DNA from: Dermatophagoides farinae
Taxonomy: Eukaryota; Arthropoda; Arachnida; Sarcoptiformes; Pyroglyphidae
DNA: 64,000 bases
Direction of reading: 5' to 3'
NCBI RefSeq assembly: GCF_024713945.1
Contig: NC_134680.1
Location: 6,445,501-6,509,500, forward strand
This document shows positions 40,357 through 50,215 of the stretch, piece by piece (positions within the stretch are counted from its first letter, which is position 1; every line of letters begins with the position of its first letter). A program made the translations under genes and the position numbers. The notes under the pieces are model-generated. The model was not told the DNA's origin and made no database searches. It saw only the letters and a list, made by a program, of their open reading frames with translations.

Positions 40357-41474
40357 AAAACGAAATGTTGAATTTTCATTTGACGAAGGATTGAAATATA
40401 AACAAACAAACAAACGGACAAAATTCAAGAATCGAAGCATAAAGAAAATAGAAAAAAAAATCTCTCCACCGGACTGACCATTGCAATTTTTTTTATTTCG
40501 TGAAATAAAATAAATAAATAAATTCGTTTAAAACACCCAACAGGCAATGCTCTCTCTCTCTGGTTCTTTCTTAAAGAATATCGCACAGCATGCCAGAATA
40601 CCAAGCAGTAGAAAGAAAAAAAAACAAAAAAAATGTCAAATTAGAATTTAGTTCATGAAAAATGGTTATTATTATCCGACGAAAAAAAGACGATCTTACC
40701 AACCAACCAGCAACCACTGCCACCCAATACACATACATCGCAATTCGATGGACCGAAATATATAAATGGTCAAAATCAAGAATGGGAAAGAAATTATTTT
40801 TTGAAGAAAAAAAAATTTCATTTTGATGATGATAAAAAATAAATGCTTAAGCCGCTCTTTTGGCTGTCTTTCAGGGTTTCAATGAATGAGAAATCTGTTT
40901 TGTTTTTTGTTTTTTTTTTGTTTCTTGAAAAATGAAAACAACAACAACAACAATTGAAATGGACAAAACATCATTTACTGAAAAGTTTACAGAATTTTTT
41001 TTTCTTTTGCTTTCGGTCCAAAAGAAGAGCGAAAAAAAATGATACAAAAACCAGTACTTGAGAAAAAAAATTTTTTTCTTTCAAGAAGAACCGGAACAAG
41101 AAATTGTTATTTTTTTGGGCCATATGATTTATCAATTTATTCAAATTGGTGCTGTTTTTTTTTCTTTGGTCGAAATTTGGATTTTTTTTTTGTTTGTTTC
41201 ATGTATTTTTTTTTTGTGACCGAACTGATTTATTTTAGAGATTCAAAACAAAGAAAAAAACACGGTCCAGAAACTTTTTTCTTGTTGTCCGATTCAAATG
41301 TATGTGTGTGTGTGTAAATCCCCAAAAAATGAAAACTTTGTATCCCCAAGAAAAAAAAATAAAGAAGTGGACGAACTAGAATCGGCCAGAATAAACAACA
41401 ACAACAACAACAACAACGACAAACATGTCCACTTCATTCAAATGGGCAATAAATAATAATAGTTTCAAATTTAC

Positions 41475-41475
<1 letters not shown>

Positions 41476-41507
<32 letters not shown>
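41476..41507. repeat. (AG)16 microsatellite
   Basis: 32 bp uninterrupted AG repeat in the cadherin-IR intergenic region. Confidence 0.95.
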
Positions 41508-41511
<4 letters not shown>

Positions 41512-42579
41512 AAAAAAGGAATGAATTTGCCAAATTTTTTAAAAAACTTGACCAAAAATTTGAAAATAATGATGTTGATAATGACGACGACTGGACACAC
41601 AATTGACAAGAATTTTTTCTTACTCGACATTCAAAAGAATTTTTTTCATTTCATTTTTTTCTTCCCAAAAAAAAAAAAAAATTTTTTCATTCGGTTTTAA
41701 AATAAACTTGAAAATTTCTCTACAAGCTTATTCCAAGTAGACAAAAAAAAATGAATTTCAACACCATCAGAAATGAGAAACATTTACCTGAACGATTTGA
41801 AAGAAAAAAAAACTACGAATAATTGACAGAATGTGCATACACACAAAACATTCACATACACATTGTCAATCTATGTCAGTTTGTGATCTATTAATTAAAT
41901 ATTCAAACATTTTTTTATCCCTGGAAACAGAAAAAAAAAGAAAGAAAGATCCCTGGAAACGCAGAACAAATTGATGAACAAAAAAAAAAGAAAAAAAAAT
42001 TTAAACAGAATTAACCAACCGAGAATTTCGAGTTTTTTTTAGTGCAGAATTTAACAAAAAAAAAAAAAGGAAAAAAACCAATCGAATGTTTACTTTATTC
42101 TTCTTTTTTTTCTTTTAAGGTCCATGAAATTTTCTGTTCTTTTTTTTCATTGAAAATGAATGCATTTTGTGTTTCACCTGAGAGAGAGACTGAAATTCTG
42201 AAATTGGTGGAGAAAAAAGGTTTTGAAATAACATTTTTCTGCTGACATCAACATCCGTGTCCATAATAATTTTACAATTCAATTTTTTAACTCTTGAAAT
42301 TCTCTTTTTAAGTAATAAAATTTTCCGATTTCTCATTTGCATTCCATTTTCCAGTGATTGGCATATACAATTCATTTAATCAACTCAACGATCAATTGAA
42401 AAATCCACGACAATGGCAACTTGAAGAATTGGAAAAAAATTTTTTTCATCAATTTTTTTTTGATTTTTTCTGTTTTTTTATTGTTGTTGTTGTTGTTGTC
42501 GAAGAATCAATTTCCTTTTGAAAAAAATATTGTTGTTGTTGTTGTTGTTGAAAAAGTGTAAAAAAAATTAAACAAACGT

Positions 42580-42596
42580 GCTGCCATCTACTTTGG
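42580..42596 (-). promoter_or_regulatory. CTCF-like motif
   Basis: GCTGCCATCTACTTTGG; the complement reads GTAGATGGCAGC, matching AGRKGGCRSY. Lies 0.9 kb downstream of the ionotropic receptor. Confidence 0.2.
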
Positions 42597-42948
42597 CCGG
42601 AAATTTATCATCACCACCAGAAAAAAAGCATTATTGACACTTGGTTCTTTCCATTCAGAATCAAATCGATACTTTACGAAAATTAATTTTCTCACTTTCA
42701 AGAATATTATGCACTGGTGAAACCTGAACAATGTGTTGTTCATTTCCGTCATTATTGTCATATTTTTTTTTGTATCTACAGAATAAAAAAAAAATTTTCG
42801 CATTCTGTCACAATGTTTGTTGACACACACACACACATGAAAAAACTTTATTCTGGATTGGAATTTCATTCCATACTAGCAATTAATCACAATCACAATA
42901 TAGCTAGCTGGACACACATATATTGGCAAGATACAGAGACATAGATAA

Positions 42949-42970
42949 ATAGATAGATAGATAGATAGAT
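42949..42970. repeat. (ATAG)n tetranucleotide repeat
   Basis: 22 bp; tetranucleotide repeats are rare here compared with di- and trinucleotides. Confidence 0.9.
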
Positions 42971-43480
42971 TGAGTGAACAAAACATTTTTTTTTTCTCTT
43001 CACCAATTGTGCAGTAAAGAATTTTCGTTTTAGATTCTATTAATTGATTAATTTTCAACCCGACCACCATCAACTACTGGTTACAATGAACATTTTATTC
43101 TCGATAATAATTTTTTTTTTGCAGTCAAATTTAAAATTCCATGTTTCCAATGTCGAATTCGACAGAATTTGCCTTGTGGCAGTGATTGTTTTCTCAAGAA
43201 TTTTTCTCCATCTCAATCGAACATCATATCAATCAATCAATCAAATCGATCAAACATCGATAATGTAAATTTTTTTTCTCTTGTTGATTTATTATTTAAA
43301 TTTAATATTTCAAATGGAAAAACTTTGTCAAACAAGAAAAAAACAACAACAACAACAAAATTCACGATAACAATGAACAAGCGACAACGACAACAACAAC
43401 AACAACTGAATAATTTTGAATAAATATGAGTGAATGCAAAACAGAATTTGAACACGGAATAATTTTTTTTTCTCGTTCAA

Positions 43481-44113
43481 TCACTTAATTTTATAAGTAC
43501 AAAAACAATTTTTTGTTTTGTTTTTTGTTTTTTTTTTGAACCACAAGAATTCAACAATTGCCACCAATATGGCCATGGCCATGGCCATCATGTACAGATG
43601 AAAACAGATCATTAACTGTGATAGTGTTAGATGACGAAAACTGTCGTTATCATCATCATCGTCATCATTAAAATTTCCATCATCATTTTGATTGTTTTCA
43701 CCGTCATCTTGACGATAAGATAACTTTTTGATCAATGTTGTGGCAAATATATACATTCTGGCTGTACGGAATTCATTATCAAGCCATGATTGATAAATAC
43801 CTGAGCTAAATAATTGAATAGTGATTCGATCGAATTGGCGAACATATGAAAATTGTGATCTGAATAGAAAACACGTTGGACTTGTATGTATGGATGATTG
43901 TTCACTTGCTTTGGCCACATGTAATCGATGTTTTATAGGGCTGAAACTTTGTTGAATTATTTTCAGTATTGTATAATACTGTAAAAATGCATAACTTTTA
44001 CCATTCATTTTGGCCATTGATTCATCAAGTATAAGGCTAATTGCTTCTGTTTGTTGATCAACAAGTTGTTCATGAGCAATCATTGGTGCAAAAAGCGGTT
44101 TATCAGCCATCAT
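43481..44113 (-). CDS. Ionotropic receptor exon 3: S2 and M4
   Basis: 211 codons including TGA at 43481-43483. The acceptor is CATATTGAAG, after a 59 bp intron. It holds the S2 lobe and the last membrane helix, whose MAMAMA stretch comes from a repeated GGCCAT unit. A possible AATAAA signal on this strand lies at 43288-43293. Confidence 0.88.
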   Translation of the reverse strand: MMADKPLFAPMIAHEQLVDQQTEAISLILDESMAKMNGKSYAFLQYYTILKIIQQSFSPIKHRLHVAKASEQSSIHTSPTCFLFRSQFSYVRQFDRITIQLFSSGIYQSWLDNEFRTARMYIFATTLIKKLSYRQDDGENNQNDDGNFNDDDDDDNDSFRHLTLSQLMICFHLYMMAMAMAILVAIVEFLWFKKKTKNKTKNCFCTYKIK

Positions 44114-44998
44114 CTTCAATATGTGGATAATAGAAAAATATTTGAAAAAATGAATTAAAATGTAATACATACATGAACAATTTTCATTGTAGTCGTATTG
44201 TTTTCCATCAATACGACCATATTTTTTTCTTGTTGACAATAATCGGACAATTCTTGTAATGAATCAATACGATTATTAATTGGTATGCTAATCATTGATA
44301 GTAGACATCCGGCATAAAAATTGGACAACATAAATGTGGCCCAAATCCATACGGCCGATACAATAATTGTGGGCGATGATTCACGTTTTAAACGTGAAAG
44401 AACATTTTGTTTGAGCAAAATATACAACCATATTGAACAGGAATCCAGAATCGAATCGGAATTGATTGAATTACAATGCACCGTAATCAATGTCCATAAA
44501 GGCAGTAGTATTAATGAAAACAAAATGGCCAACCAAATGTAATCATCAAATGGATCAAGTAATCGATCATGTTGATATGATTCATGATTTTTTGATTGTC
44601 TTGTCATAATCGATGTTTGATCCATAAAATATGGATAAAGATTTTTATACAATTTTGAACGTTCATAATTCAAATGAAAACCACCGATTATGATGTCTAC
44701 AAGACTTTGATTGGCCATCAAACGTTCATACCAATTGTCGGTTAGATTTATCAATCGAAATGTGAAATTTAATTGTCGACTTAATTCAATTAAAAGATAA
44801 AAATCAACACCTTTCATTGTCGTGGTGGAACCGTATTCGTTGAGGCCAATAAATGGTGGATACTGTTTGGGGAGATTTAAAAAAAAATGAAAATGAAAAT
44901 GAAAACAAATTTGACATCCAATTTTCACTTATAAAAAACATTACAATCGTATATTCGACACTGAATTCCATGTTGGCCAAATTATCCATTCTGTTCAT
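43481..44998 (-). CDS. Ionotropic receptor (IR family ligand-gated channel), whole coding region (3 exons)
   Basis: Divergent chemosensory-type relative of ionotropic glutamate receptors; 458 residues from ATG at 44998. Exons 44945-44998, 44173-44862 and 43481-44113 all join in phase 0. Order: S1 half of the ligand-binding domain (about 10-120: YPPFIGL, GVDFYLLIELSRQLNF, WYERLMANQSLVDIIIGGF, YPYFM); M1 (126-146); pore loop (about 160-170); M3 (183-208, ending SNFYAGCLLSMIS in place of the SYTANLAAF-type block); S2 half (217-400, with FDRITIQLFSSGIYQSW); M4 (415-437); short basic tail. There is no amino-terminal domain, as in many IRs. It probably sits in sensory neuron membranes (inference). 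An Asp run lies late in S2. The start could instead be an upstream exon spliced at AACAG before ATG 44993. Confidence 0.88.
44173..44862 (-). CDS. Ionotropic receptor exon 2: S1, M1, pore, M3
   Basis: 230 codons in phase 0 carrying most of S1 and the channel core. The donor is GTTCAT then GTATGT. The IR family is recognised from PPF at the start, the pattern of S1 motifs, and M1, pore and M3 in the right order and spacing. Confidence 0.9.
44945..44998 (-). CDS. Ionotropic receptor exon 1
   Basis: Encodes MNRMDNLANMEFSVEYTI, the first strand of S1, joined across an 82 bp intron (donor ATT then GTAATG, acceptor CCAAACAG) to YPPF. No signal peptide is visible from this ATG, and the frame stays open upstream through a poly-T tract that ends in AACAG. 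This may therefore be an internal exon of a longer protein. Confidence 0.65.
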
Positions 44999-46261
44999 TT
45001 GAATGTTGTTGGATGGCAGTGAAAAAAAAAATCAAATGGCAACAAATCACAAGATCTATGCACAACACAACAAAACAATTTACAAATTCATTGATCGACA
45101 TTGATTGATTTGTCAATAAATTGTTTTTACTAGGAAATTCTTTATTTGTTCGCCGGAATATCGGATTTAATTACCGCTAAAAAAAACTATCTTGAATACA
45201 CAAAACCCATGTGTGGCTCAGTTTGTAAAAAAAACTAATGGCATAGAATATAACCACAAAAAAAAATGCAAAAAAAAATCATCATTTCCGATTGAAGAAT
45301 CATGGAACAAAATATATATAGCGAAAATGTTTCATTTCTTATTATTTAAGTATTTGATTCGATTTTCATCAATATAAATTGATTCAATTCGATTGATTTT
45401 GTTTGTGTAACAATTATTTGTTGTTGTTGTTGTTGTTGTTTTTATTCAATAATTTCTCAGTACAGCCACATGGATGGATTCCTTATTTTATATTATATAC
45501 AATGTTTATTATGATTGATATGATGACGCCCACAAGCCAGTCAAGATCAGCCTCTTTCTTTTTTTTGTCCGGTTTCCTGTTTTGTTTTTTTTTCATTCCA
45601 TTCAATGAAATGCGATGAGAATCCCGTCTTCATTGACTTTATTATTATTTTCGCTGATCTAGTTTGTTGTCTGTCTATAGGATGAAAAGATTTTTTTTTT
45701 TGTTTCTTCGAAATTTTCTTTTTATTATTATATATCGATGTCAGTTTCATGTTTTATTTTTTTTTCCAAAGAATCTTCTAATCAATCAAATGATCTTGAC
45801 TGATATATCATTGTCTTATTGTATGTACAGGATTGTGGTTGGTTTCTTTATTTTTTCTTTTCGTGTACCATCATCATCATTGCGGAAATGGTGGGCTGGT
45901 TGGTTGGTTGGTCGGTTGATCCATTGATGCATATGTTCTTTTGTGAATTCACTCATTTCCTATTTTTTTGTTCAGTGTCTAGGCTCAGTGTTCTGTCTAT
46001 TCACAAGACATGAAGATTTTTTTTTTTCGTTCGTTAACAATGTGATGGCTGTGAAAAAAAAAAAGAAAATCTATCAATTTTATCGATATATTCATTATTA
46101 TTATCGTTGCCATGACATTATGTGTCTGTTCATCGACGAATTTCTTTTACACCCTAAGGTCCTAAATGTCAAGATGTTGAAAATTGTGTGATAATAACCA
46201 TAAATATTTTCTTTCTTCGATTTGAAAAAAAAATTGAAATAAAAATTTTTTTTTAGCTGAT

Positions 46262-46279
46262 GCTCGCCATCTAGTGAGC
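46262..46279 (-). promoter_or_regulatory. CTCF-like motif
   Basis: GCTCGCCATCTAGTGAGC; its complement contains CACTAGATGGCG, matching the CTCF core (CCASYAGRKGGC). It faces the 46332 motif 70 bp away. Confidence 0.25.
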
Positions 46280-46331
46280 TGAGATGAAAAAAAATTTTGA
46301 ATTTTCATTAAAAAAAAGTAATAGTTTTTGT

Positions 46332-46349
46332 CCGACAGATGGCACTAAA
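46332..46349 (+). promoter_or_regulatory. CTCF-like motif
   Basis: CCGACAGATGGCACTAAA matches the 3' half of the CTCF core (AGRKGGCRSY) exactly and the 5' half in part. It lies in opposite orientation to the 46262 site. Confidence 0.2.
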
Positions 46350-46407
46350 TGTAATAATCATGAAATGAATCAAAATGATTATTTCAATCAATCGGATCAT
46401 CAATAGA

Positions 46408-46586
46408 TTAATGAATAAAACTGGAAATAAAAAAACTAGATCCACCCAATATAACAGGCAAACGAAACCGATTATCAAATTGGCCATCTAATTTTGGAGC
46501 TAAAAAGAAAAAAAAACAGATGAATAACGAAAATTAGGAGAAACGAAAAATTGCATTTTCGATACACCTTTTTTTTCTAACTCCAT
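46408..46586 (-). CDS. Speculative small two-exon protein
   Basis: Exon 46408-46499 follows a strong acceptor (TTTCTTTTTAG) and is open in only one frame: PKLDGQFDNRFRLPVILGG, then a short hydrophobic end and TAA. A candidate first exon at 46568-46586 (ATG, MELEKK) ends in G before GTGTAT and joins it in phase across a 68 bp intron, typical of this genome. The result is 36 residues, possibly membrane-inserted. The donor is weak and the length is within reach of chance. No family recognised. Confidence 0.22.
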
Positions 46587-47256
46587 ACAAGCTCTTATCG
46601 AATATCAATCATCATCATGATGGTAATCATAACTAGGTCAATAGTTCGATATTAATTTTTCTTTAGGATTAAATCATTGATGATCCACAGCAACAAAAAA
46701 AAATTGAACCGAATAAATAACCGGACAACAACAACAACAACCACACCCTTGGGTCACTATGTTTTTTTTCTGTCGAGATCGGGTATATGAGAAATAAAAA
46801 AAAATTCGTTCAACCATCCATTGATGGTGGATTGTAACCATTTTTTTTGTTTGTTCGGTACCCTTTATCTCTCTCTTCAAAAAGACCAAGTTTATTTAGA
46901 GTTGGGTGCACCCAACAAACTATCTCGATCGTTGGTGATCAAATGGTGGCAAGAAAAGAAGAAAAAAAAGGTGTTGTGTGATTTTTTATGACAACAACAA
47001 CAACAGCAACGACAACAACAAGCTACAAACAAGCCGATTCTTTCGTGAACAAATTATTATCATTGCAGCAATTGGATTTGAAATATCCAAAAGTGGAAAA
47101 AACGAATGAAAAAAGAAAGATTTTACCTTTTATTTTTCTTCTTGCAAACAAGAAAGAAAGAAAGAAAGAAAAATTATCTTTGATGTTTTGCCGCTTTTCG
47201 TGAAAAAAAGTGTGTGTGTGTGTGTGAGGACAAGCCACTCCCCCAATTAAAAATGA

Positions 47257-47276
47257 ATGGCCAGTATACTGGCCAT
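47257..47276. repeat. Perfect 20 bp palindrome
   Basis: ATGGCCAGTATACTGGCCAT, fully self-complementary with no spacer, in non-repetitive intergenic DNA. Could be a dimeric factor site; no known factor recognised. Confidence 0.9.
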
Positions 47277-48837
47277 CCAATCCAATCGAATCGAATCGAA
47301 CCATCCGCCCACTAAACATTAGTATCATTCGATGATGATTAGTGATTGATCATCATCATTATCATCATGATCAAAACGTCGATTAAATTCAATTAAATAT
47401 TGAAAAATGAAAAAAAAAAATTTCAAATCTAAATCCAGATCAACCACCACCACAATGATGATGATGATAATCAAAAGAGAAAAAAGCCGCCAAACAAGAT
47501 TAAATGATGAGATAATGGCACTGTCATGTCATAAATATGTGAAGATTTTTTTTTATCGCTAAAGAACAAAACAAAAAAAAAAATATTCCCGGATTCAATG
47601 AATTTGAATCCATTTTTTTTTTTTTTGATCAATATCATGATATCATCATCATGATTAACAAAAAAAAAAACACACCGAAATTTTGAAAAAAAGGTGATGA
47701 AATGATCTGGATTGGATTTTAATCATAGGTTTTCTCAGCAAACAAAATCATATATGATGAATGAATTTACAAAAAACAAATGGCGATCCTTGTGTTGGCC
47801 AAAAAAAAAAAAAAAAAAAAACATTTGCATAACGATTTTTGTTTCATCTTTGGGTGATAAATATCGCCATCATCATCATCATCTTGATAAAAGAAAATTT
47901 GCCGACCAAGTGGATGATTTTCTTTCTTGCGTCTTTTTTTTCGCGCTTGTTATACAATCTGTTTTCTTGATAAAAAAAAAACAAGAGAGCTTGATGCTCG
48001 TGCGAGCTTATACGGTACGCACACACAATGTATTTAACCAACAAAGAAACAGGCAAAGAAATTAAAAAATTGATGAATAACATTAAAAAAAAGTAGAAAA
48101 AAAATGCCGCGCAAGTTGTTGAGCATTTTGTGGTTTGATACATGCCGGCACTAGATTTTTTTTTTATTTCTTTTTTCAATGTTCGGCTTTTTAATCACCA
48201 TCATCTTGATGGACCGTGGTGAACCAAACGACAAACTAAACGACAACGATTATGATGATGATGATGATGATGATGATGATAATGCAGAAAAAGATGAAAG
48301 AAAAAATGCCGAAAAATCAAACAATTTGTAAAGAATCAGAAAAAACTTGAATTTTTTCCAGAGAATTTAAAGTTTTTTTTTTACACATTTCAGTGATCAG
48401 AGAACAAATTTGTCGCGTGACAAGTGTATATCTCTTTGAACGGAAAAAAACATAGGTGTGTGTGTGTGTGGAAAATTGATTTTAATCGGATTTTTTTTCT
48501 CAATTCGTTTGCTGTTACGCAATTCGATGATAATGATTATCAAACATGATTATGATGACCAGTAAGCGGCAAACATCAAACACACACACACACACACGTA
48601 TAACGAAAAATCGGCATAATGTTCATTGGAAAACCATGGGAAAAATGACCATATGGTGTTGCCATATCGATAAATAGATTGATCGATTGATCGGTTTGGC
48701 GTCATGTCACATGTCATGGTGGTTTTTTTAAAAAAAAAAGAAAAGAAAAGAAAAACATTTTACACAATATGATTGAATCACACACAGAGAGAGAGGGCCA
48801 GAGAAAAAAAAGCGGCCATCATCATAATTGTGGAACC

Positions 48838-48850
48838 TGACCTTTGACCC
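48838..48850 (-). promoter_or_regulatory. Perfect DR1 nuclear-receptor motif
   Basis: Minus strand reads GGGTCAAAGGTCA, two AGGTCA-type half sites with a 1-base spacer, the consensus bound by HNF4/RXR(USP)-type receptors. It lies 5.6 kb upstream of the Notum ATG in non-coding DNA. Binding is inferred from the motif alone. Confidence 0.3.
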
Positions 48851-50045
48851 AAATATTCGTCATATTGCGTTATATGAACTCACTCGGTAATTCACTCAAC
48901 AACAACAACAACAGCAACGATCATTGAATCGGCAAATTTTTTTTCATCTTTAATTCATTTTTGTTGTTGTTGTTGTTGTTGGTGGCGGCGGCTTTTTTCT
49001 TTTTGATTTTTTTTTCTGTAACATTTTCTTCCACTGGTTACAAATATAAATCGGCAAAACTTCAAAAAAAAATCAATCATCAATTGAAGCCATCATCGTC
49101 ATCATCATCATCATTGAATAGCCATCGCGTGTAAATATGAAAACAAAAAAATTGAATTGAAACAAGTTGCGCGCACATACAGCTTGCGTGAGTATTTCAT
49201 ATTGTTGTTGTTGTTGTTGTTTTTCTTCAGCCGCCATTTTTTTTTTCTTTCTGGCAATACAATAACGAGCAACGGAAATGGAAAATCACTATTATTATTA
49301 TTATTACCTAATAATAATGATAACAATAACAAAATTTCATTTTAAAAAATTATGGAAATCGAATTCAAATCGATAATCCAATTCAAACACCTGCTGCTGC
49401 TGCGATTGCTTTTCCCTATATCAATGATATGACGTAATATATGCGGTTTTTTTCTTTTTTGGTTCAAAGTGCCAAAATTTACTTTTTTTGTTCTATTTTG
49501 TCTTGATTGAGTTGTATCAAGGTTGTAGGTTGTTTTTATTTCTTTATTTTTTTTTATTTGATCTTTTACCGACAACACCAATGGAAAAAATGAAAGGTGA
49601 TTTGTCGGTGTTTTTTTTTTTGTTTCCACTGTTTGTCATCTAGTTTTTTTTTCGAAAGAAAGAAAAAAAAAATGATCTGATAGATCGATCGATCGATTGG
49701 CGACAGAAAGAAATCCAGTGATTGAACCACAGATGAGTGTGTGTGTGTATGTGTGTCGGCGGTGGTCCTCTTGTTTGCTTGTCAGTCATTATAAAAACCG
49801 TCGATCCATCCCGATCAATCATAGATCTCTTGCTTCGATGACAATATGATGACCACCTGTGATTGATTGATTGATTTGTTAGTTCAAGAATTTAAGATTC
49901 TGAGAATGAAAAAAAAAATTCAATTTCCGTTCATTTTGGAAATTGATAAAACTGAAAATATACAGAAAAAAATCTCATGTTGTTTTTTTTTTGGTGTCAA
50001 TCAATCATTTTATTTATTAAAATATGACGTTCCAAGAATTGTCGC

Positions 50046-50072
50046 TGTTGTTGTTGTTGTTGTTGTTGTTGT
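50046..50072. repeat. (TTG)9 trinucleotide repeat
   Basis: 27 bp run immediately before the 71 bp-period duplication; slippage here may have helped seed it. Confidence 0.9.
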
Positions 50073-50079
50073 CAGCAAA

Positions 50080-50215
50080 GTGAATGGAAAAGAATATCAC
50101 CATTTCAAGTACAGCCATTTGATAAACAGTAGAAAAAAAAGTATAGTGTAGTGAATGGAAAAGAATATCACCATTTCAAGTACAGCCATTTGATAAACAG
50201 TAGAAAAAAAAGTAT
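50080..50215 (+). repeat. Perfect tandem duplication, period 71 bp
   Basis: The segment beginning GTGAATGGAAAAGAATATCA at 50080 recurs at 50151. About 65 bases are identical before the copies part at 50215. The absence of mismatches implies a very recent event or an assembly artefact. Confidence 0.9.

Larger units (their letters stand above)
35227..43480. other. Intergenic DNA between the cadherin and the ionotropic receptor
   Basis: About 8.3 kb of microsatellites and A/T runs. Two less repetitive spots are noted elsewhere: a coding-like minus-strand fragment at 36080-36330 and an island with a stem-loop at 40200-40360. No complete gene recognised. Confidence 0.6.

Noticed and set aside
45120-45190. 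Possible extra upstream exon of the ionotropic receptor on the minus strand
   Set aside because: The only frame with an acceptor meets a stop before any donor.
45129-45235. Possible plus-strand terminal exon (EILYLFAGISDLITAKKNYL...) after the acceptor TTTTTACTAG
   Set aside because: No compatible upstream exon or donor found; 34 codons open is not convincing alone.
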